From Alkalicoccus daliensis (lineage in GTDB: Bacteria; Bacillota; Bacilli; Bacillales; Salisediminibacteriaceae), in contig NZ_FNIL01000006.1 of NCBI RefSeq assembly GCF_900103955.1, positions 142,048 through 206,047 on the forward strand: a DNA stretch of 64,000 nt. Direction: 5' to 3'. Position 1 is the stretch's first letter. Each line of letters starts with the position of its first letter. The notes under the pieces are model-generated. The model was not told where the DNA came from and made no database searches. It saw only the letters and a program-made list of their open reading frames with translations. Both the position numbers and the translations under genes were made by a program. This document shows positions 50,239 to 64,000 of this stretch, one piece after another.

Positions 50239-51069
50239 TTACCTTAAATTAGTAACCATTCCCATCATCTGATCAGTCATATTAATAGCACTGGAATTAA
50301 ATTGATAGAATCGCTGCGCCGCGAGCATATCACTCATTTGCTTTGCTGTATCTACATTTGCCATTTCAAGGCTCCCTGCCTGAAATACTTCGGCTCCCCC
50401 AGCTTGCTCCATTACATCTGCTTCCACAAGATCCAGCGCTTCCAGATCTGGAAAGACAAAGTTATTTCCACCGGTATTAGCCAGCAGCTGCGGCTTCGTT
50501 ATATTTATTGCGTTCAGCTGGTCCACAGCAATCTCTTCCCCATTTTCAGCGGTATAAAATACTGCTCCTGTTTCACTGATTCTAAGATCCTGGGCAGGGA
50601 AAGGGATAACCAGCGGTTCTTCATTTGTATTAAGGACATACTCTCCTTCTGAATTCACCAGAAAATTTTCCATTTCATCAGCTGGATTCGGGCTTAAATA
50701 AAAAGCACCGTCTCTTGTAAACCTCCGCGTGCCGTCTTCATCTGGAGAAATTTCGAAAAAGTATCCAGGCTGGGTAAGTGCGACATCAAGCGGCCTGTCT
50801 GTCTGCTGGAGGCTCCCCTGTTCAAAGCGCATCGCAGTCTGGGCAGTTGCAGCACCGCTGCCTGTACGGATGCCGCCCGGCGTCTGCCTGCCTTCCTCAT
50901 AAGGTCCCACCCGCTGATTGTTCACCTGTTGAAACAGTAGATCTGAAAATGAGGTGTCTCTTCGTTTAAAGCCTGTTGTATTGGCATTCGCCAGGTTATT
51001 ACTTACTGTATCCAGCTTCTGCTGAATCTGTCCCATCGTTACGGCGGCGTTAATCATCGATTGATTCAT
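50239..51069 (-). CDS. flhP: Flagellar hook-basal body rod protein FlhP
   Basis: This 276-residue protein has the N-terminal rod-protein signature (MINAAVTMGQIQQKLDTVSNNLANANTTGFKRRDTSF) and the C-terminal segment VDTAKQMSDMLAAQRFYQFNSSAINMTDQMMG, both typical of the FlgF/FlgG group. It is a distal rod component of the flagellum. It lies 20 nt after flhO, in the same mbl-flhO-flhP order as B. subtilis, so the organism is probably motile. The name rests on gene order as well as sequence. Confidence 0.92.
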   Translation of the reverse strand: MNQSMINAAVTMGQIQQKLDTVSNNLANANTTGFKRRDTSFSDLLFQQVNNQRVGPYEEGRQTPGGIRTGSGAATAQTAMRFEQGSLQQTDRPLDVALTQPGYFFEISPDEDGTRRFTRDGAFYLSPNPADEMENFLVNSEGEYVLNTNEEPLVIPFPAQDLRISETGAVFYTAENGEEIAVDQLNAINITKPQLLANTGGNNFVFPDLEALDLVEADVMEQAGGAEVFQAGSLEMANVDTAKQMSDMLAAQRFYQFNSSAINMTDQMMGMVTNLR

Positions 51070-51089
51070 TTTATTCTCTCCCCGCTATC

Positions 51090-51908
51090 TTAAGAAATAC
51101 GGCCAATATCATTTACTGCTCGTTCCAGACTTTGATCATATGCCTGCAGCATCTTCTGGTTTGCTTCAAATGTGCGCATGGCATTCATCATTTCTGTCAT
51201 TGTCTGCTGGGCATCCACATTGGAACGCTCCACAAATCCCTGCTGCAGCTGATAGGTAACCTCTGCATTATTCACTGCAGTGACAATTTCTTCTTCACCC
51301 TCATAATTCAGGAGACCCTGCCCTTCTTTTACAAGCTGTACAGGATCGGGAATAACTGCAATATTAATTTGTCCCAGCAGCTCGTCCTCTGCTCCTAACA
51401 CATTTCCTGCTTCATCGACGCGGAAATTTTCATTGCCGGTGTTTATCGGTTCTCCGTCAGTGCCCTGTACATAGTAACCTGCAGGAGTTGTTAAAAATCC
51501 CTGCGCATCGACGGCGAAGTTTCCGTTCCTTGAATAGCGTACTTCCCCTGCTTCATTTTGGACTTCATAAGCAAGCATTGCTTCTTCTCCGGCTTCATTC
51601 ACCGGAACGAGCGCCTGGAGTAACGCGATATCCGTGTTATTCCCAGTTTCCTGCATATCCCCCTGACGAAAATTCGGTGTCTGCTCCTGCAGATACACGC
51701 CGGTAGTGAGCTCTCCCACTACGGAAGAGCCTGGGCCATTCTGCTGTGTACCGAGCGCCTGGATAAGCATGTTGGGAAATTTCCGCATAGATGCCTGATC
51801 CGCTTTATATCCCGGAGTTTCAATGTTCGACATGTTATTTGTGAGCATTTCCTGTTTTCTCTGCTGCGCGATCATTCCAGCGCCTGCGGTATATAACCCT
51901 CTTAACAT
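51090..51908 (-). CDS. flhO: Flagellar hook-basal body rod protein FlhO
   Basis: This 272-residue protein has the rod-protein start MLRGLYTAGAGMIAQQRKQEMLTNNMSNIETPGYKAD and the C-terminal SNVDAQQTMTEMMNAMRTFEANQKML. B. subtilis FlhO has about the same length and the same place between mbl and flhP. It forms part of the flagellar rod together with FlhP. The sequence between these ends has the expected beta-rich pattern and is acidic. Confidence 0.93.
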   Translation of the reverse strand: MLRGLYTAGAGMIAQQRKQEMLTNNMSNIETPGYKADQASMRKFPNMLIQALGTQQNGPGSSVVGELTTGVYLQEQTPNFRQGDMQETGNNTDIALLQALVPVNEAGEEAMLAYEVQNEAGEVRYSRNGNFAVDAQGFLTTPAGYYVQGTDGEPINTGNENFRVDEAGNVLGAEDELLGQINIAVIPDPVQLVKEGQGLLNYEGEEEIVTAVNNAEVTYQLQQGFVERSNVDAQQTMTEMMNAMRTFEANQKMLQAYDQSLERAVNDIGRIS

Positions 51909-51938
51909 CTGTAGTCATCCTTTCGCTTTGGCGGTACT

Positions 51939-52937
51939 TTAATTTTTAACTCTTGTAATTTTATCAAGGTTTTCAAGCATTCTTCCTGTCCCTACTGCTA
52001 CACAGTTCATTGGCTCTTCTGCAATAAACACCGGTACTTTCAACTCTGTGCTGAGCAGTTCATCAATGCCGTGGAGGTAAGCTCCGCCTCCGGTGACAAT
52101 AATCCCTCTGTCAATAATATCGGCAGAAAGCTCCGGCGGTGTGATTTCAAGCACCGTTCTCGCAGCCTGCACAATGTGCCCTGCAGATTCCTGCATCGCC
52201 TGGCGTATTTCGTCAGAATAAATAGTTACCGTGCGCGGCAGTCCATTTACCATGTCCCGGCCGCGGATTTCAATCTCTGCTGTACGGCCGGAAGGAGAAA
52301 CTGTACCGACCTCTTTCTTTATATCCTCTGCCGTTCGCTCGCCGATAAGCAGTTTATGATTTTTCTTAATGTGACTTAATATGTCGCTGTCGAAACGGTC
52401 TCCCGCTACCCGGATAGATTCTGCAGTTACAATCGATCCCATGGAAAGCACAGCCACGTCAGTTGTACCGCCGCCAATATCTACGACCATATTTCCGCTC
52501 GGCTGGAAAATATCCATTCCTGCCCCTACTGCGGCTACCTTCGGCTCTTCTTCCAGATAAATATTTTTCCCGCCGCTTTTCTCTGCAGCTTCTCTGATTG
52601 CTTTTTGTTCTACAGAAGTGATGTTCGTCGGGCAGCAGATAAGAATTCTTGGTTTTGAAAACCAGCCCTTTACCTTTATTTTATCCAAAAAGTGCTTCAG
52701 CATTGCTTCCGTAGTATCAAAATCTGCAATAACACCGTCCTTCAGGGGGCGGATTGCTACAATATTTCCGGGAGTTCTTCCTACCATCATAAAAGCTTCT
52801 TCTCCTACCGCAAGCACTCTTCCGGTATTAGTATCGATCGCTACCACAGAGGGTTCGTTTAAAACGATTCCCCGCCCTTTTACATGAATTAAAACATTTG
52901 CCGTGCCCAGGTCTATTCCGATATCTCTTGATAACAT
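51939..52937 (-). CDS. mbl: Rod shape-determining MreB-like protein Mbl
   Basis: This 332-residue actin-fold protein has IGIDLGTANVLIHVKGRGIV (phosphate 1), MVVDIGGGTTDVAVLSMG (phosphate 2) and IIVTGGGAYLHGIDELL (adenosine motif). It forms filaments under the membrane that guide lateral wall synthesis. The length and the position directly before flhO-flhP identify it as Mbl rather than MreB or MreBH. In B. subtilis spoIIID sits directly upstream; here the upstream 380 nt contain no such gene. Confidence 0.94.
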   Translation of the reverse strand: MLSRDIGIDLGTANVLIHVKGRGIVLNEPSVVAIDTNTGRVLAVGEEAFMMVGRTPGNIVAIRPLKDGVIADFDTTEAMLKHFLDKIKVKGWFSKPRILICCPTNITSVEQKAIREAAEKSGGKNIYLEEEPKVAAVGAGMDIFQPSGNMVVDIGGGTTDVAVLSMGSIVTAESIRVAGDRFDSDILSHIKKNHKLLIGERTAEDIKKEVGTVSPSGRTAEIEIRGRDMVNGLPRTVTIYSDEIRQAMQESAGHIVQAARTVLEITPPELSADIIDRGIIVTGGGAYLHGIDELLSTELKVPVFIAEEPMNCVAVGTGRMLENLDKITRVKN

Positions 52938-53275
52938 GCTGTGAAAGCCTCCTGCCCAATCTCAATATAGTCAAAATGTGCTGTGTATATGTAATAATTA
53001 TTAGAATATATTTTTGAAAATATCAGACGATGCTTAAATGTACTGAATTCTGTGTGTTTTTTATTTACAATTCATGTCTCATCATAACATTTTATCATAA
53101 AAAAGTGCTAAAAAAGATTATTATTATTGACATCATGATGAATTCTCTTTTCTTTTTATCGGGTGGAGCATCAGATGTATTTAGAGGCATCTCCGCAGAA
53201 ATTTCCGGGGGGCTTGTACATTTGAAATCTATCTTCATTTCCCGGGAAATTGCAGCCGGCTTCCTAATCGTAATA
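52938..53275. other. Intergenic region upstream of mbl (no spoIIID)
   Basis: An AT-rich part (52975-53110) precedes mbl and should hold its promoter. The part from 53150 to 53275 contains GC-rich inverted segments (TTTCCCGGGAAAT near 53238, AAATTTCCGGGG near 53199). No gene is seen; a 64-codon minus-strand frame at 53095-53289 ends in an AT-rich hydrophobic run and has no ribosome binding site. Confidence 0.5.
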
Positions 53276-53302
53276 AACCCCTGCAGCAATTACTGCAGGG
53301 GT
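53276..53302 (-). terminator. Terminator-like hairpin after murA
   Basis: AACCCCTGCAG pairs with CTGCAGGGGTT; on the minus strand it is followed by TATTACG, so the T-run is weak. It lies 19 nt after the murA stop. Confidence 0.7.
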
Positions 53303-53320
53303 TAAAAGTATAAGTGCAAA

Positions 53321-54655
53321 TTATGCTAAATTTGACCCAATAGTTTGTTCCTGTCCTTCTTTGGAAGCTGCTGCTTCTGAAGAAGCTTCTTCCTCATCAC
53401 TTACCCGCTCAATATCAGCACCAAGTGCGAGAAGCTTTTCTGTAAATCCTACGTAGCCTCGATCAATATGCTTTAATTCTGTTACACGTGTACGGCCTTC
53501 AGCTACCAGACCTGTAAGTACAAGCGCTGCGCCTGCACGTAAATCTGTAGAAGCAACTTCTGCTCCCTGAAGTTTTACCGGACCATTTACAATCGAAGTG
53601 CGTCCCTCAATTTTAATGTCAGCATTCATACGTCTGAATTCTTCCACGTGCATAAAGCGGTTTTCAAAAACTGTTTCTGTAATAACGCTGTTTCCTTCTG
53701 CTACAAGCATCATTGCCATCATCTGCGACTGCATGTCTGTCGGGAAACCAGGGTGCGGCATTGTTTTAATGTCCACAGCTTTCATTTTTTCCGGGCCGAT
53801 AACGCGAAGACCAGTTCCTTCTTCTTCGATATGCACACCCATTTCTGTCATTTTCGCAATTACCGGGCGAAGATGTTCAGGCAGTACGTTTTCAATAAGG
53901 ATATTTCCTTTAGTAATCGCTGCAGCAGCCATGTAAGTGCCTGCTTCGATTCGGTCAGGAATAATTGTGTGATCCGCTCCGACAAGCTCTTCTACACCAG
54001 TAATGCGGATGGTACCGGTACCTGCGCCGCGAACTTTTGCACCCATTGCATTCAGGTACGTTGCAAGACAAACAATTTCCGGCTCTTCTGCTGCATTTTC
54101 AATGATCGTAGTGCCTTCTGCCATAGAAGCAGCCATCATAATGTTTTCCGTAGCGCCTACACTTGGGAAATCGAGGTATACTTTGCTTCCCTGTAAACGG
54201 CCATCCACTTTTGCTTCGATATAGCCGTTCCCGATTTCTACTTCTGCCCCCATTGCTTCAAATCCTTTTAGGTGCTGGTCAATTGGACGTGATCCAATTG
54301 CGCATCCCCCAGGAAGAGCGATTCGTGCATGGCCAAAACGCGCAAGAAGCGGCCCCATCACAAGAAATGATGCGCGCATTTTACGCACATATTCAAATGG
54401 AGCTTCCGTTTGCAGTGGTTTTTCTGCATTTACTGTGATGTGATTTTTCCCGTTGTAGTTCACCTCAGCATTTAAGTTGCGAAGCACCTCGCTGATAGTA
54501 AAAACGTCTGCTAATGCTGGAACATCATAAATGTTGCTGGTTCCTTTGCTGGCTAAAATTGAAGCTGTGATAACCGGTAGTACTGCGTTTTTTGCGCCTT
54601 CAACGCGCACGCTTCCACTTAGTGGCCGGCCACCTTGTACAATGATTTTTTCCAA
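53321..54655 (-). CDS. murA: UDP-N-acetylglucosamine 1-carboxyvinyltransferase MurA
   Basis: This 444-residue enzyme starts at TTG 54655 with GGAGGGG 7 nt upstream. It has [15 protein letters not shown], the active-site loop [16 protein letters not shown] with the catalytic Cys that fosfomycin attacks, [20 protein letters not shown] and [16 protein letters not shown]. It transfers enolpyruvate to UDP-GlcNAc, the first committed step of peptidoglycan precursor synthesis in the cytosol. The C-terminus has about 20 extra acidic, low-complexity residues ([19 protein letters not shown]). The position near the atp operon and ywzB is the murAA position of Bacillus. Confidence 0.95.
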   Translation of the reverse strand: MEKIIVQGGRPLSGSVRVEGAKNAVLPVITASILASKGTSNIYDVPALADVFTISEVLRNLNAEVNYNGKNHITVNAEKPLQTEAPFEYVRKMRASFLVMGPLLARFGHARIALPGGCAIGSRPIDQHLKGFEAMGAEVEIGNGYIEAKVDGRLQGSKVYLDFPSVGATENIMMAASMAEGTTIIENAAEEPEIVCLATYLNAMGAKVRGAGTGTIRITGVEELVGADHTIIPDRIEAGTYMAAAAITKGNILIENVLPEHLRPVIAKMTEMGVHIEEEGTGLRVIGPEKMKAVDIKTMPHPGFPTDMQSQMMAMMLVAEGNSVITETVFENRFMHVEEFRRMNADIKIEGRTSIVNGPVKLQGAEVASTDLRAGAALVLTGLVAEGRTRVTELKHIDRGYVGFTEKLLALGADIERVSDEEEASSEAAASKEGQEQTIGSNLA

Positions 54656-54830
54656 TATTTTCCCCTCCGTCTCCCGGTTGCTGTGACAACTGGTAGTAGT
54701 AAAATGATTTTAAGAATATTTAAATACTGCTTTTATTAGTTGAAATGAGTAGTCCTTCAAAAACTTAAGTGACATTGATATGATTTTCGGATCAAGCTTC
54801 TCAAAACAGCAGATACTTTCTCTGCATCCG

Positions 54831-55064
54831 TTAAAACAGATAACGGAGTGAAGTGGCCCAATTTAAATAATTGAGAATAAAGCTTGTAACCAAGTGTGTT
54901 AAAGCCAGCGTTGTAAGAATCATCAGCGTTTTTACTTTAATTCCATCGGGGTCTTTGACAAACACATCGAATCGAAATGATTGGATACACCACCAGACAA
55001 TCACAAGGACCATCAGGCTCACCAATATACTGAATAACGACTGCTGTCCTAACGTTTCAACCAT
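54831..55064 (-). CDS. ywzB: DUF1146 membrane protein (YwzB)
   Basis: ATG 55064 is chosen over ATG 55082 because GGAGGGG lies just upstream of it. The 77-residue protein has two membrane helices (LFSILVSLMVLVIVWWCIQ and TLMILTTLALTHLVTSFIL), matching the DUF1146 family, whose members have about 76 residues and lie between atpC and murA in Bacillus. Its function is unknown. The gap to murA is 175 nt. Confidence 0.88.
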   Translation of the reverse strand: MVETLGQQSLFSILVSLMVLVIVWWCIQSFRFDVFVKDPDGIKVKTLMILTTLALTHLVTSFILNYLNWATSLRYLF

Positions 55065-56030
55065 ACTACCCCTCCGCGCCATGCTCTTTCAGTTTGCCAG
55101 CTTCGTAAGTGTCTCAAAATGATCTCAAACGAACACAAACATAATCTTAACGAAAAAAGCCCTTCAGTGCCACCTCTAAAATGCATAAATCACGTTAATT
55201 CTGTAGGCAATTAGAATCATTTTTCGTCACAAAGCTGTAGAATGGTTGTTTAACCCTTGTTCACAGGCTGCATCTTGTGAAATAACCTTGTAGCTCTTAG
55301 GTTACTAATTCACCAAATTGATAATATTAAACCTGCTTTTTTACTTTTTGTAATCTTTTTGTAATATTTCTCCTGCTGTCAAAATACATCTGTTAAAAAT
55401 ACCCAGCTGTGTATCACTTGATATGTATGCATTTCCTTGCTGCAATTATATAGACGTTTCTTTCAAAAGGAAGTTTCAGCTTTTTTTAAAAAAATTATGA
55501 GCTGGTATAAATTTTTTTAATGAATGATTAATTGGAAATCGATGTGATAAACCTCGCATTTGGGAAAAGAAAAGAAATTGAGGTGTATATCTATCTATAA
55601 ATGGTACGGGATAAAAGATACAGCCGTTCATTACGGAGGATTTTGGGACAGGATGATTCGAGACTGTAAAATCTGCAGGTGTTTCTGCAAAGTACAGCAA
55701 CGGCGGCGGCACGACGAAATATGCGTGTTCCAGCTGTATTGACGGAAGTCTCTGCTGGTAAGCGTTATATTAGCGGAACTACACTAATGACAGATTGGAG
55801 GGAGTTAATGACAAATAAAAAGAATTTTACCTGTTTTTAAAATCAGTTAATCCTCCACTAAAATCAGATAATCTCCGATAGTGAACAGATAATTGCTGCT
55901 AATGACTGAATATTTGGTGGAGTCCACCTAATAAATTTTATCCTCATTCCGAAGCTAATAAGGACCAGATGCTGATTTAGATAAACGGCTGAAGCAGCAT
56001 TCGGCTGTGATGTCCCGATTACCGCAACAC
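55065..56030. other. Long gene-free region between atpC and ywzB
   Basis: Nearly 1 kb shows no gene that I can support. The part 55190-55560 is AT-rich with short T and A runs, and the promoter of ywzB-murA should be there. Frames at 55476-55712 (minus) and 55560-55742 (plus) lack ribosome binding sites. Array E of the ~21-nt repeat occupies 55765-55912. Confidence 0.5.
55765..55912. repeat. Intergenic array E of degenerate ~21-nt repeats
   Basis: Units such as ATCAGTTAATCCTCCACTAA, ATCAGATAATCTCCGATAGT and ACAGATAATTGCTGCTAATG follow at about 21 nt. The unit type is closest to array D (42090-42200). Confidence 0.55.
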
Positions 56031-56060
56031 AAAAAAACCGCCTGCATGCGCAGACGGGTT
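56031..56060 (-). terminator. Rho-independent terminator of the atp operon
   Basis: On the minus strand AACCCGTCTGC pairs with GCAGGCGGTT and TTTTTTT follows, about 5 nt after the atpC stop. Confidence 0.92.
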
Positions 56061-56064
56061 CTTC

Positions 56065-56469
<405 letters not shown>

Positions 56470-56575
56470 TCACCCTCCTTGTCGAAAGGATGCTGCCTTC
56501 CGCGCATCGGCGGAAGGAGGATCGCTTTTTATATCGTTCGGTGAGCAGGAAGCATTTTGCTTCCCCTCTCACAGG

Positions 56576-58893
<2,318 letters not shown>

Positions 58894-58941
58894 TCACCAC
58901 CTTTGCTCCGAAAAGCAGGGGTGGACCCCCTGCTCTATTTC

Positions 58942-61006
<2,065 letters not shown>

Positions 61007-61010
<4 letters not shown>

Positions 61011-61504
61011 AGGCCTTCGCCAACTTCTCTAAGCGTCTCCTGAATGAGTTTCTCCTGTTCCTGTTCATCCAGCTCTTTCTCGATCACTTTTGATGCTACG
61101 AGTACAGACAACGTTGAAACTTGCTCACGAAGCTCGGAGATAGCCTGTGCCTTTTCGGAATTAATTTCCTGCTTTGCATTTTCTTTCATACGGTTCGCTT
61201 CTTCACGAGCGCTGTTCAGGATTTCTTTCGCCTGCAGGTCACTCATCTTCTGCGTATTTTCAACAATTTCTTTTGCTTCTTCGCGTGCAGCCTGAACTGC
61301 CTCACGCTGATCTTTTAAATACTTCTCAGACTCTTCCCGGTTTTTTTCCGCTGTAGCGATCTGATCTGCGACGTGCTTTTCACGCTTTTCCATCATATTC
61401 ATGACAGGACCGAAAGCAAACTTTTTAAGAAGGAGAAGCAGAACGAAGAATGCAGCTATTTGATAAAGCGCATTAATCCATTCAATTTCGTTAATATCAA
61501 ACAA
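61007..61504 (-). CDS. atpF: ATP synthase b subunit
   Basis: This 165-residue protein has one N-terminal membrane helix (ALYQIAAFFVLLLLLKKFAF) and a long hydrophilic coiled coil (KREKHVADQIATAEKNREE onward) that forms the peripheral stalk. It starts at TTG 61504, with AAAGGAGG upstream; an adjacent TTG is an alternative. The length is typical. Confidence 0.94.
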
Positions 61505-61628
61505 CAGGGTCGCCTCCTTTGTGCAAAACTACTGTTAAGAAAAGAATACCCGGGATCGCCGGGCACATCTACGTACATAAGGAATGGCGAAGTTTGTATG
61601 AAAACGTCCTCCGCCATTTAAATTGTGG

Positions 61629-61871
<243 letters not shown>

Positions 61872-61933
61872 TCAATATATCGTAATTACATTTATTAAGA
61901 ATACGCTCATTAGAGCTATTATTCACAAAATTA

Positions 61934-62656
61934 TTAGTGCTCTTCGTTTACTTTGTGGGCCATGTAAACCATGGTCAGCATAACAAATATGAACGCCTGC
62001 AGCGATCCGATAAATACACTGAATGCCTGGAATACAACGAGTGGTAAAAATGCACCAAACACCCAAAACAGACTTGATGTTCCTAAACCAACCAGCATGA
62101 TCAGAATAACTTCTTTCGCATAAATGTTTGCGAATAGTCGCATACCGAGCGTCAGCGTGTTGGAAAATTCCTCAATCAGTTTAAATGGAGCCAACAGCGG
62201 AGCCGGACGGAAATAATCCTTTCCATATTCCTTTACGCCTTTTAATTTTATCCCATAAATATGTGTGAGCAGGATAATGAAAAGGGCAAGAGAAAGTGTT
62301 AATACTGGGTTTGATGTCGGTGAATTCCACCAGACATAGTGTTCTGCTGTTGCTAGTTCAAACGGCACACCCATCATATTCGCTACAAAAATGTAGAGTA
62401 TTAAAGTGATTCCTAACATCAGGAAGTTTTTGCCGCGTTCCCAGTCCATCGTACTGCTGATAACGTTTTTAATGAACTGTACCAGATATTCAAGTGCATT
62501 CTGCGCACCGGTTGGGTACATTTCAATTTTTCTTGCCATGAAGAAGCAGACGAAGAAAACAATGGCCATGGCTGCCGTAATAAGCAGCAAATTGGGAATG
62601 TTCACTGTCATCCATGGAATGCCGAATAAATCGACCTTTAAATAATGAGTATCCAA
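61934..62656 (-). CDS. atpB: ATP synthase a subunit
   Basis: I prefer TTG 62656 as start because AGAGGTG lies 9 nt upstream and the 240-residue product then fits the family length; ATG 62695 would add 13 residues without a ribosome binding site. The protein has five to six membrane helices and the essential Arg in SNTLTLGMRLFANIYAKEV. The Lys in IYAKEV (about residue 181) matches the Lys180 known from alkaliphilic Bacillus a subunits, where other Bacillus species have Gly. The C-terminal helix (SLQAFIFVMLTMVYMAHKV) is standard. Confidence 0.94.
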   Translation of the reverse strand: MDTHYLKVDLFGIPWMTVNIPNLLLITAAMAIVFFVCFFMARKIEMYPTGAQNALEYLVQFIKNVISSTMDWERGKNFLMLGITLILYIFVANMMGVPFELATAEHYVWWNSPTSNPVLTLSLALFIILLTHIYGIKLKGVKEYGKDYFRPAPLLAPFKLIEEFSNTLTLGMRLFANIYAKEVILIMLVGLGTSSLFWVFGAFLPLVVFQAFSVFIGSLQAFIFVMLTMVYMAHKVNEEH

Positions 62657-62713
62657 TCGTAAATTCACCTCTCTTTGATGCATTACAGACTGCACCAGTT
62701 AAGATAAGCTGCG

Positions 62714-63085
62714 CTACTGCAAATGCTTGATTTGGAAAATGGGATCAATAAGAAGGATGACATACGTAACTGCAAGTCCTGCAATTACTCCAGCCATATC
62801 AAAATACTGGGGAAAAGCTTGTGCAATAAACAACGCTGCTAAGACGATAATCAGTCTTCCCACTGTGCCTATGGAAAACCGGTACTTCTGTGTTCTCTCC
62901 GTTTCTGCCAGCCGCTTCACTTGAAAGTATGTACTTACAAAGTTCACTAAACTCAAAGCGGTGCCGAATGCCATTCCGAAAAAGAATGTCGACATGGAAG
63001 TTACAAGAGCTACAGTAAGCAATAACAAGATGATGATGCCTGTATAAATCGAGTAACGTCTGGCGAGGTCATACATCGTTGTCAT
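62714..63085 (-). CDS. atpI: ATP synthase subunit I (AtpI)
   Basis: This 123-residue protein has four membrane helices and the family pattern SFFFGMAFGTALSLVNFVSTYFQVKRL in the middle. AtpI helps c-ring assembly and, in alkaliphiles, is linked with magnesium uptake together with AtpZ (Bacillus pseudofirmus work). Its start overlaps the end of atpZ by 17 nt. Confidence 0.9.
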   Translation of the reverse strand: MTTMYDLARRYSIYTGIIILLLLTVALVTSMSTFFFGMAFGTALSLVNFVSTYFQVKRLAETERTQKYRFSIGTVGRLIIVLAALFIAQAFPQYFDMAGVIAGLAVTYVILLIDPIFQIKHLQ

Positions 63086-63320
63086 TTTCGTCCTCCGTAA
63101 ATTTCTTTACTGCGGAATAAATGCCGTACATGGCAGTCCCCAATCCGGCTAGCAAAGTAATGACCAGGAATACGCTGTTTGTCCCGAAGTACTGATCAAG
63201 CCACCTGCCTCCAAACACTCCCAGCAAAATCGCTCCTATTATATAGGAAGAAATTGTGGACATAAGCGCAAAGGCTTTCAAAACCGACCTGTAAGGTGAT
63301 CGCTTTGGCTCGTTTGGCAT
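63069..63320 (-). CDS. atpZ: AtpZ/AtpI-family membrane protein
   Basis: The start is ATG 63320, with AAGGAG 9 nt upstream; GTG 63341 would add seven residues. The 83-residue protein has two membrane helices (STISSYIIGAILLGVFGGRWLDQYF and VFLVITLLAGLGTAMYGIYSAVKKF), as in AtpZ. It is the first gene of the atp operon. AtpZ at this place is typical of Bacillus species that grow at high pH, where it forms a complex with AtpI. Confidence 0.88.
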   Translation of the reverse strand: MPNEPKRSPYRSVLKAFALMSTISSYIIGAILLGVFGGRWLDQYFGTNSVFLVITLLAGLGTAMYGIYSAVKKFTEDENDNDV

Positions 63321-63508
63321 ATCGCATGACTCCTTGCTCACAATTAGGATCTTCCACCCGATACCCTTTGTAATCGTACAACACGACCCCTGTCATGTCA
63401 ATACGATGAAAACGGAACCAAACCCTGCTATTCAGCCTTTTATTATCGGCTTTTCAAGACACTTTTAAAAGCCTCTATCTAGGGAGTTTCCTTTTGTGCA
63501 CGCTCCTT

Positions 63509-63537
63509 ATTATACATAAGATTGTGAAAAATGTCTG
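63509..63537 (-). promoter_or_regulatory. Sigma-A promoter of the atp operon
   Basis: On the minus strand CAGACA and a perfect TATAAT are 17 nt apart. They lie about 190 nt upstream of the atpZ start, leaving a long leader. The -35 box has four of six consensus bases. Confidence 0.55.
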
Positions 63538-63741
63538 TTAATTTTGTAATAAAATTAAATTTGAACTTTTTGTGAAAATAGTGAAGTTTTAATGTGGTTT
63601 TTGAATTGTTTTGCAGGTTTTCCTGGTGTGGCGGTTGTGATATTTTTCACAATTACGGAGAGGGAGAGGGTCAGCGCTTGGTGATAAGATGAAAGTTTCG
63701 CAGCGGGGAAGGATATTTTAGTATCGCGGGTTTTTGGGGAG

Positions 63742-63900
63742 GAGTATAGGGTGACTTTAGTTTATTAGTGTGTGTTTGGGTGTCAGTATAGCCGGTTTGG
63801 ATGTCAGCATAGAGGGATTTCATGTTACTATAGCCCGTTCGGAGTAAAGTATAAGCGATTCGGAGTAAAATAGCGGGTCCGACAGTAAAATAAGCGGGCA
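63742..63900. repeat. Intergenic array C of degenerate ~21-nt repeats
   Basis: About seven direct units follow at 19-22 nt spacing, including AGTATAGCCGGTTTGGATGT (identical to array A) and CAGTAAAATAAGCGGGCA (identical to array B). The surrounding gap (63538-64000) shows no gene; a 76-codon minus-strand frame at 63671-63901 is a by-product of the repeat. Confidence 0.75.
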
Positions 63901-64000
63901 CAAACGTTAATTAGCTTCTTTATTTTACACTTCCTACAGGAAACGCTCTTAGATGAAGAAGGTAACATGCTCTTCGGGGTTGGTTTTGCTGGACGGCTGG

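Noticed and set aside
53095..53289. Remnant of spoIIID between murA and mbl
   Set aside because: The frame does not show a helix-turn-helix pattern and has no start signal, so no trace of spoIIID is visible.
63671..63901. Minus-strand 76-codon frame near the right edge
   Set aside because: It consists of the ~21-nt repeat array, whose unit of seven codons gives a repetitive accidental translation.

Overview
The window looks like a chromosomal segment of a low-to-mid GC Gram-positive bacterium of the family Bacillaceae, most likely a haloalkaliphile. The evidence is an ATP synthase operon of the Bacillus type (atpZ-I-B-E-F-H-A-G-D-C), followed by a DUF1146 gene (ywzB), murA, mbl, flhO, flhP, an EpuA-family gene and fabZ. 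Ribosome binding sites are strong AGGAGG types and many starts are TTG or GTG. Extracytoplasmic proteins are very acidic. The ATP synthase carries c-subunit (PxxExxP) and a-subunit (Lys) features known from alkaliphilic Bacillus. No sporulation gene (spoIID, spoIIQ, spoIIID) lies between murA and mbl, where B. subtilis has them. This suggests a non-sporulating relative or a rearranged locus.

The left half (about 1-37 kb) is a surface-polymer and cell-wall island. It is bracketed by two very large secreted wall hydrolases built on the same peptidoglycan-binding-like repeat: a glucosaminidase running off the left edge (1-3806) and an amidase (26540-30913). Between them are an unrecognised helical-barrel protein (4013-5716), two proteins that fuse a CapA-type metallophosphatase to two different ATP-grasp domains (5843-8032 and 10434-12620), a stand-alone ATP-grasp protein of the first kind (8376-9815), three paralogous cyanophycin-synthetase-like ATP-grasp proteins, one with an intact acylphosphatase domain (13128-18319), a TupA-like ATP-grasp protein (18316-19551), a glycosyltransferase (19571-21370), an ABC-2 exporter whose ATPase carries two complete nucleotide-binding domains in one chain (21694-24048), and two more glycosyltransferases (24309-26225). 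Beyond the amidase are two large GT2-GT4 fusion enzymes with a methyltransferase between them (31074-37070).

My reading, which is inference, is that this island builds and exports an acidic wall-linked polymer containing both sugars and ligated amino acids, comparable in concept to the teichuronopeptide of alkaliphilic Bacillus (TupA) or to poly-gamma-glutamate (CapA), but with an enzyme set I do not recognise as a described system.

The middle (37-49 kb) holds a CotH-kinase protein with leucine-rich repeats, divergent from a VTC-domain and a DUF4956 gene, then a nucleotide-sugar dehydrogenase, a KDPG aldolase, a six-repeat NlpC/P60 endopeptidase and a tandem set of four small acidic lipoproteins. 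The right end (49-63 kb) is conserved housekeeping sequence on the minus strand. Intergenic spaces carry arrays of a degenerate repeat of about 21 nt (five places) and three copies of a longer REP-like palindromic element. I found no tRNA, rRNA, CRISPR array, insertion sequence or prophage.
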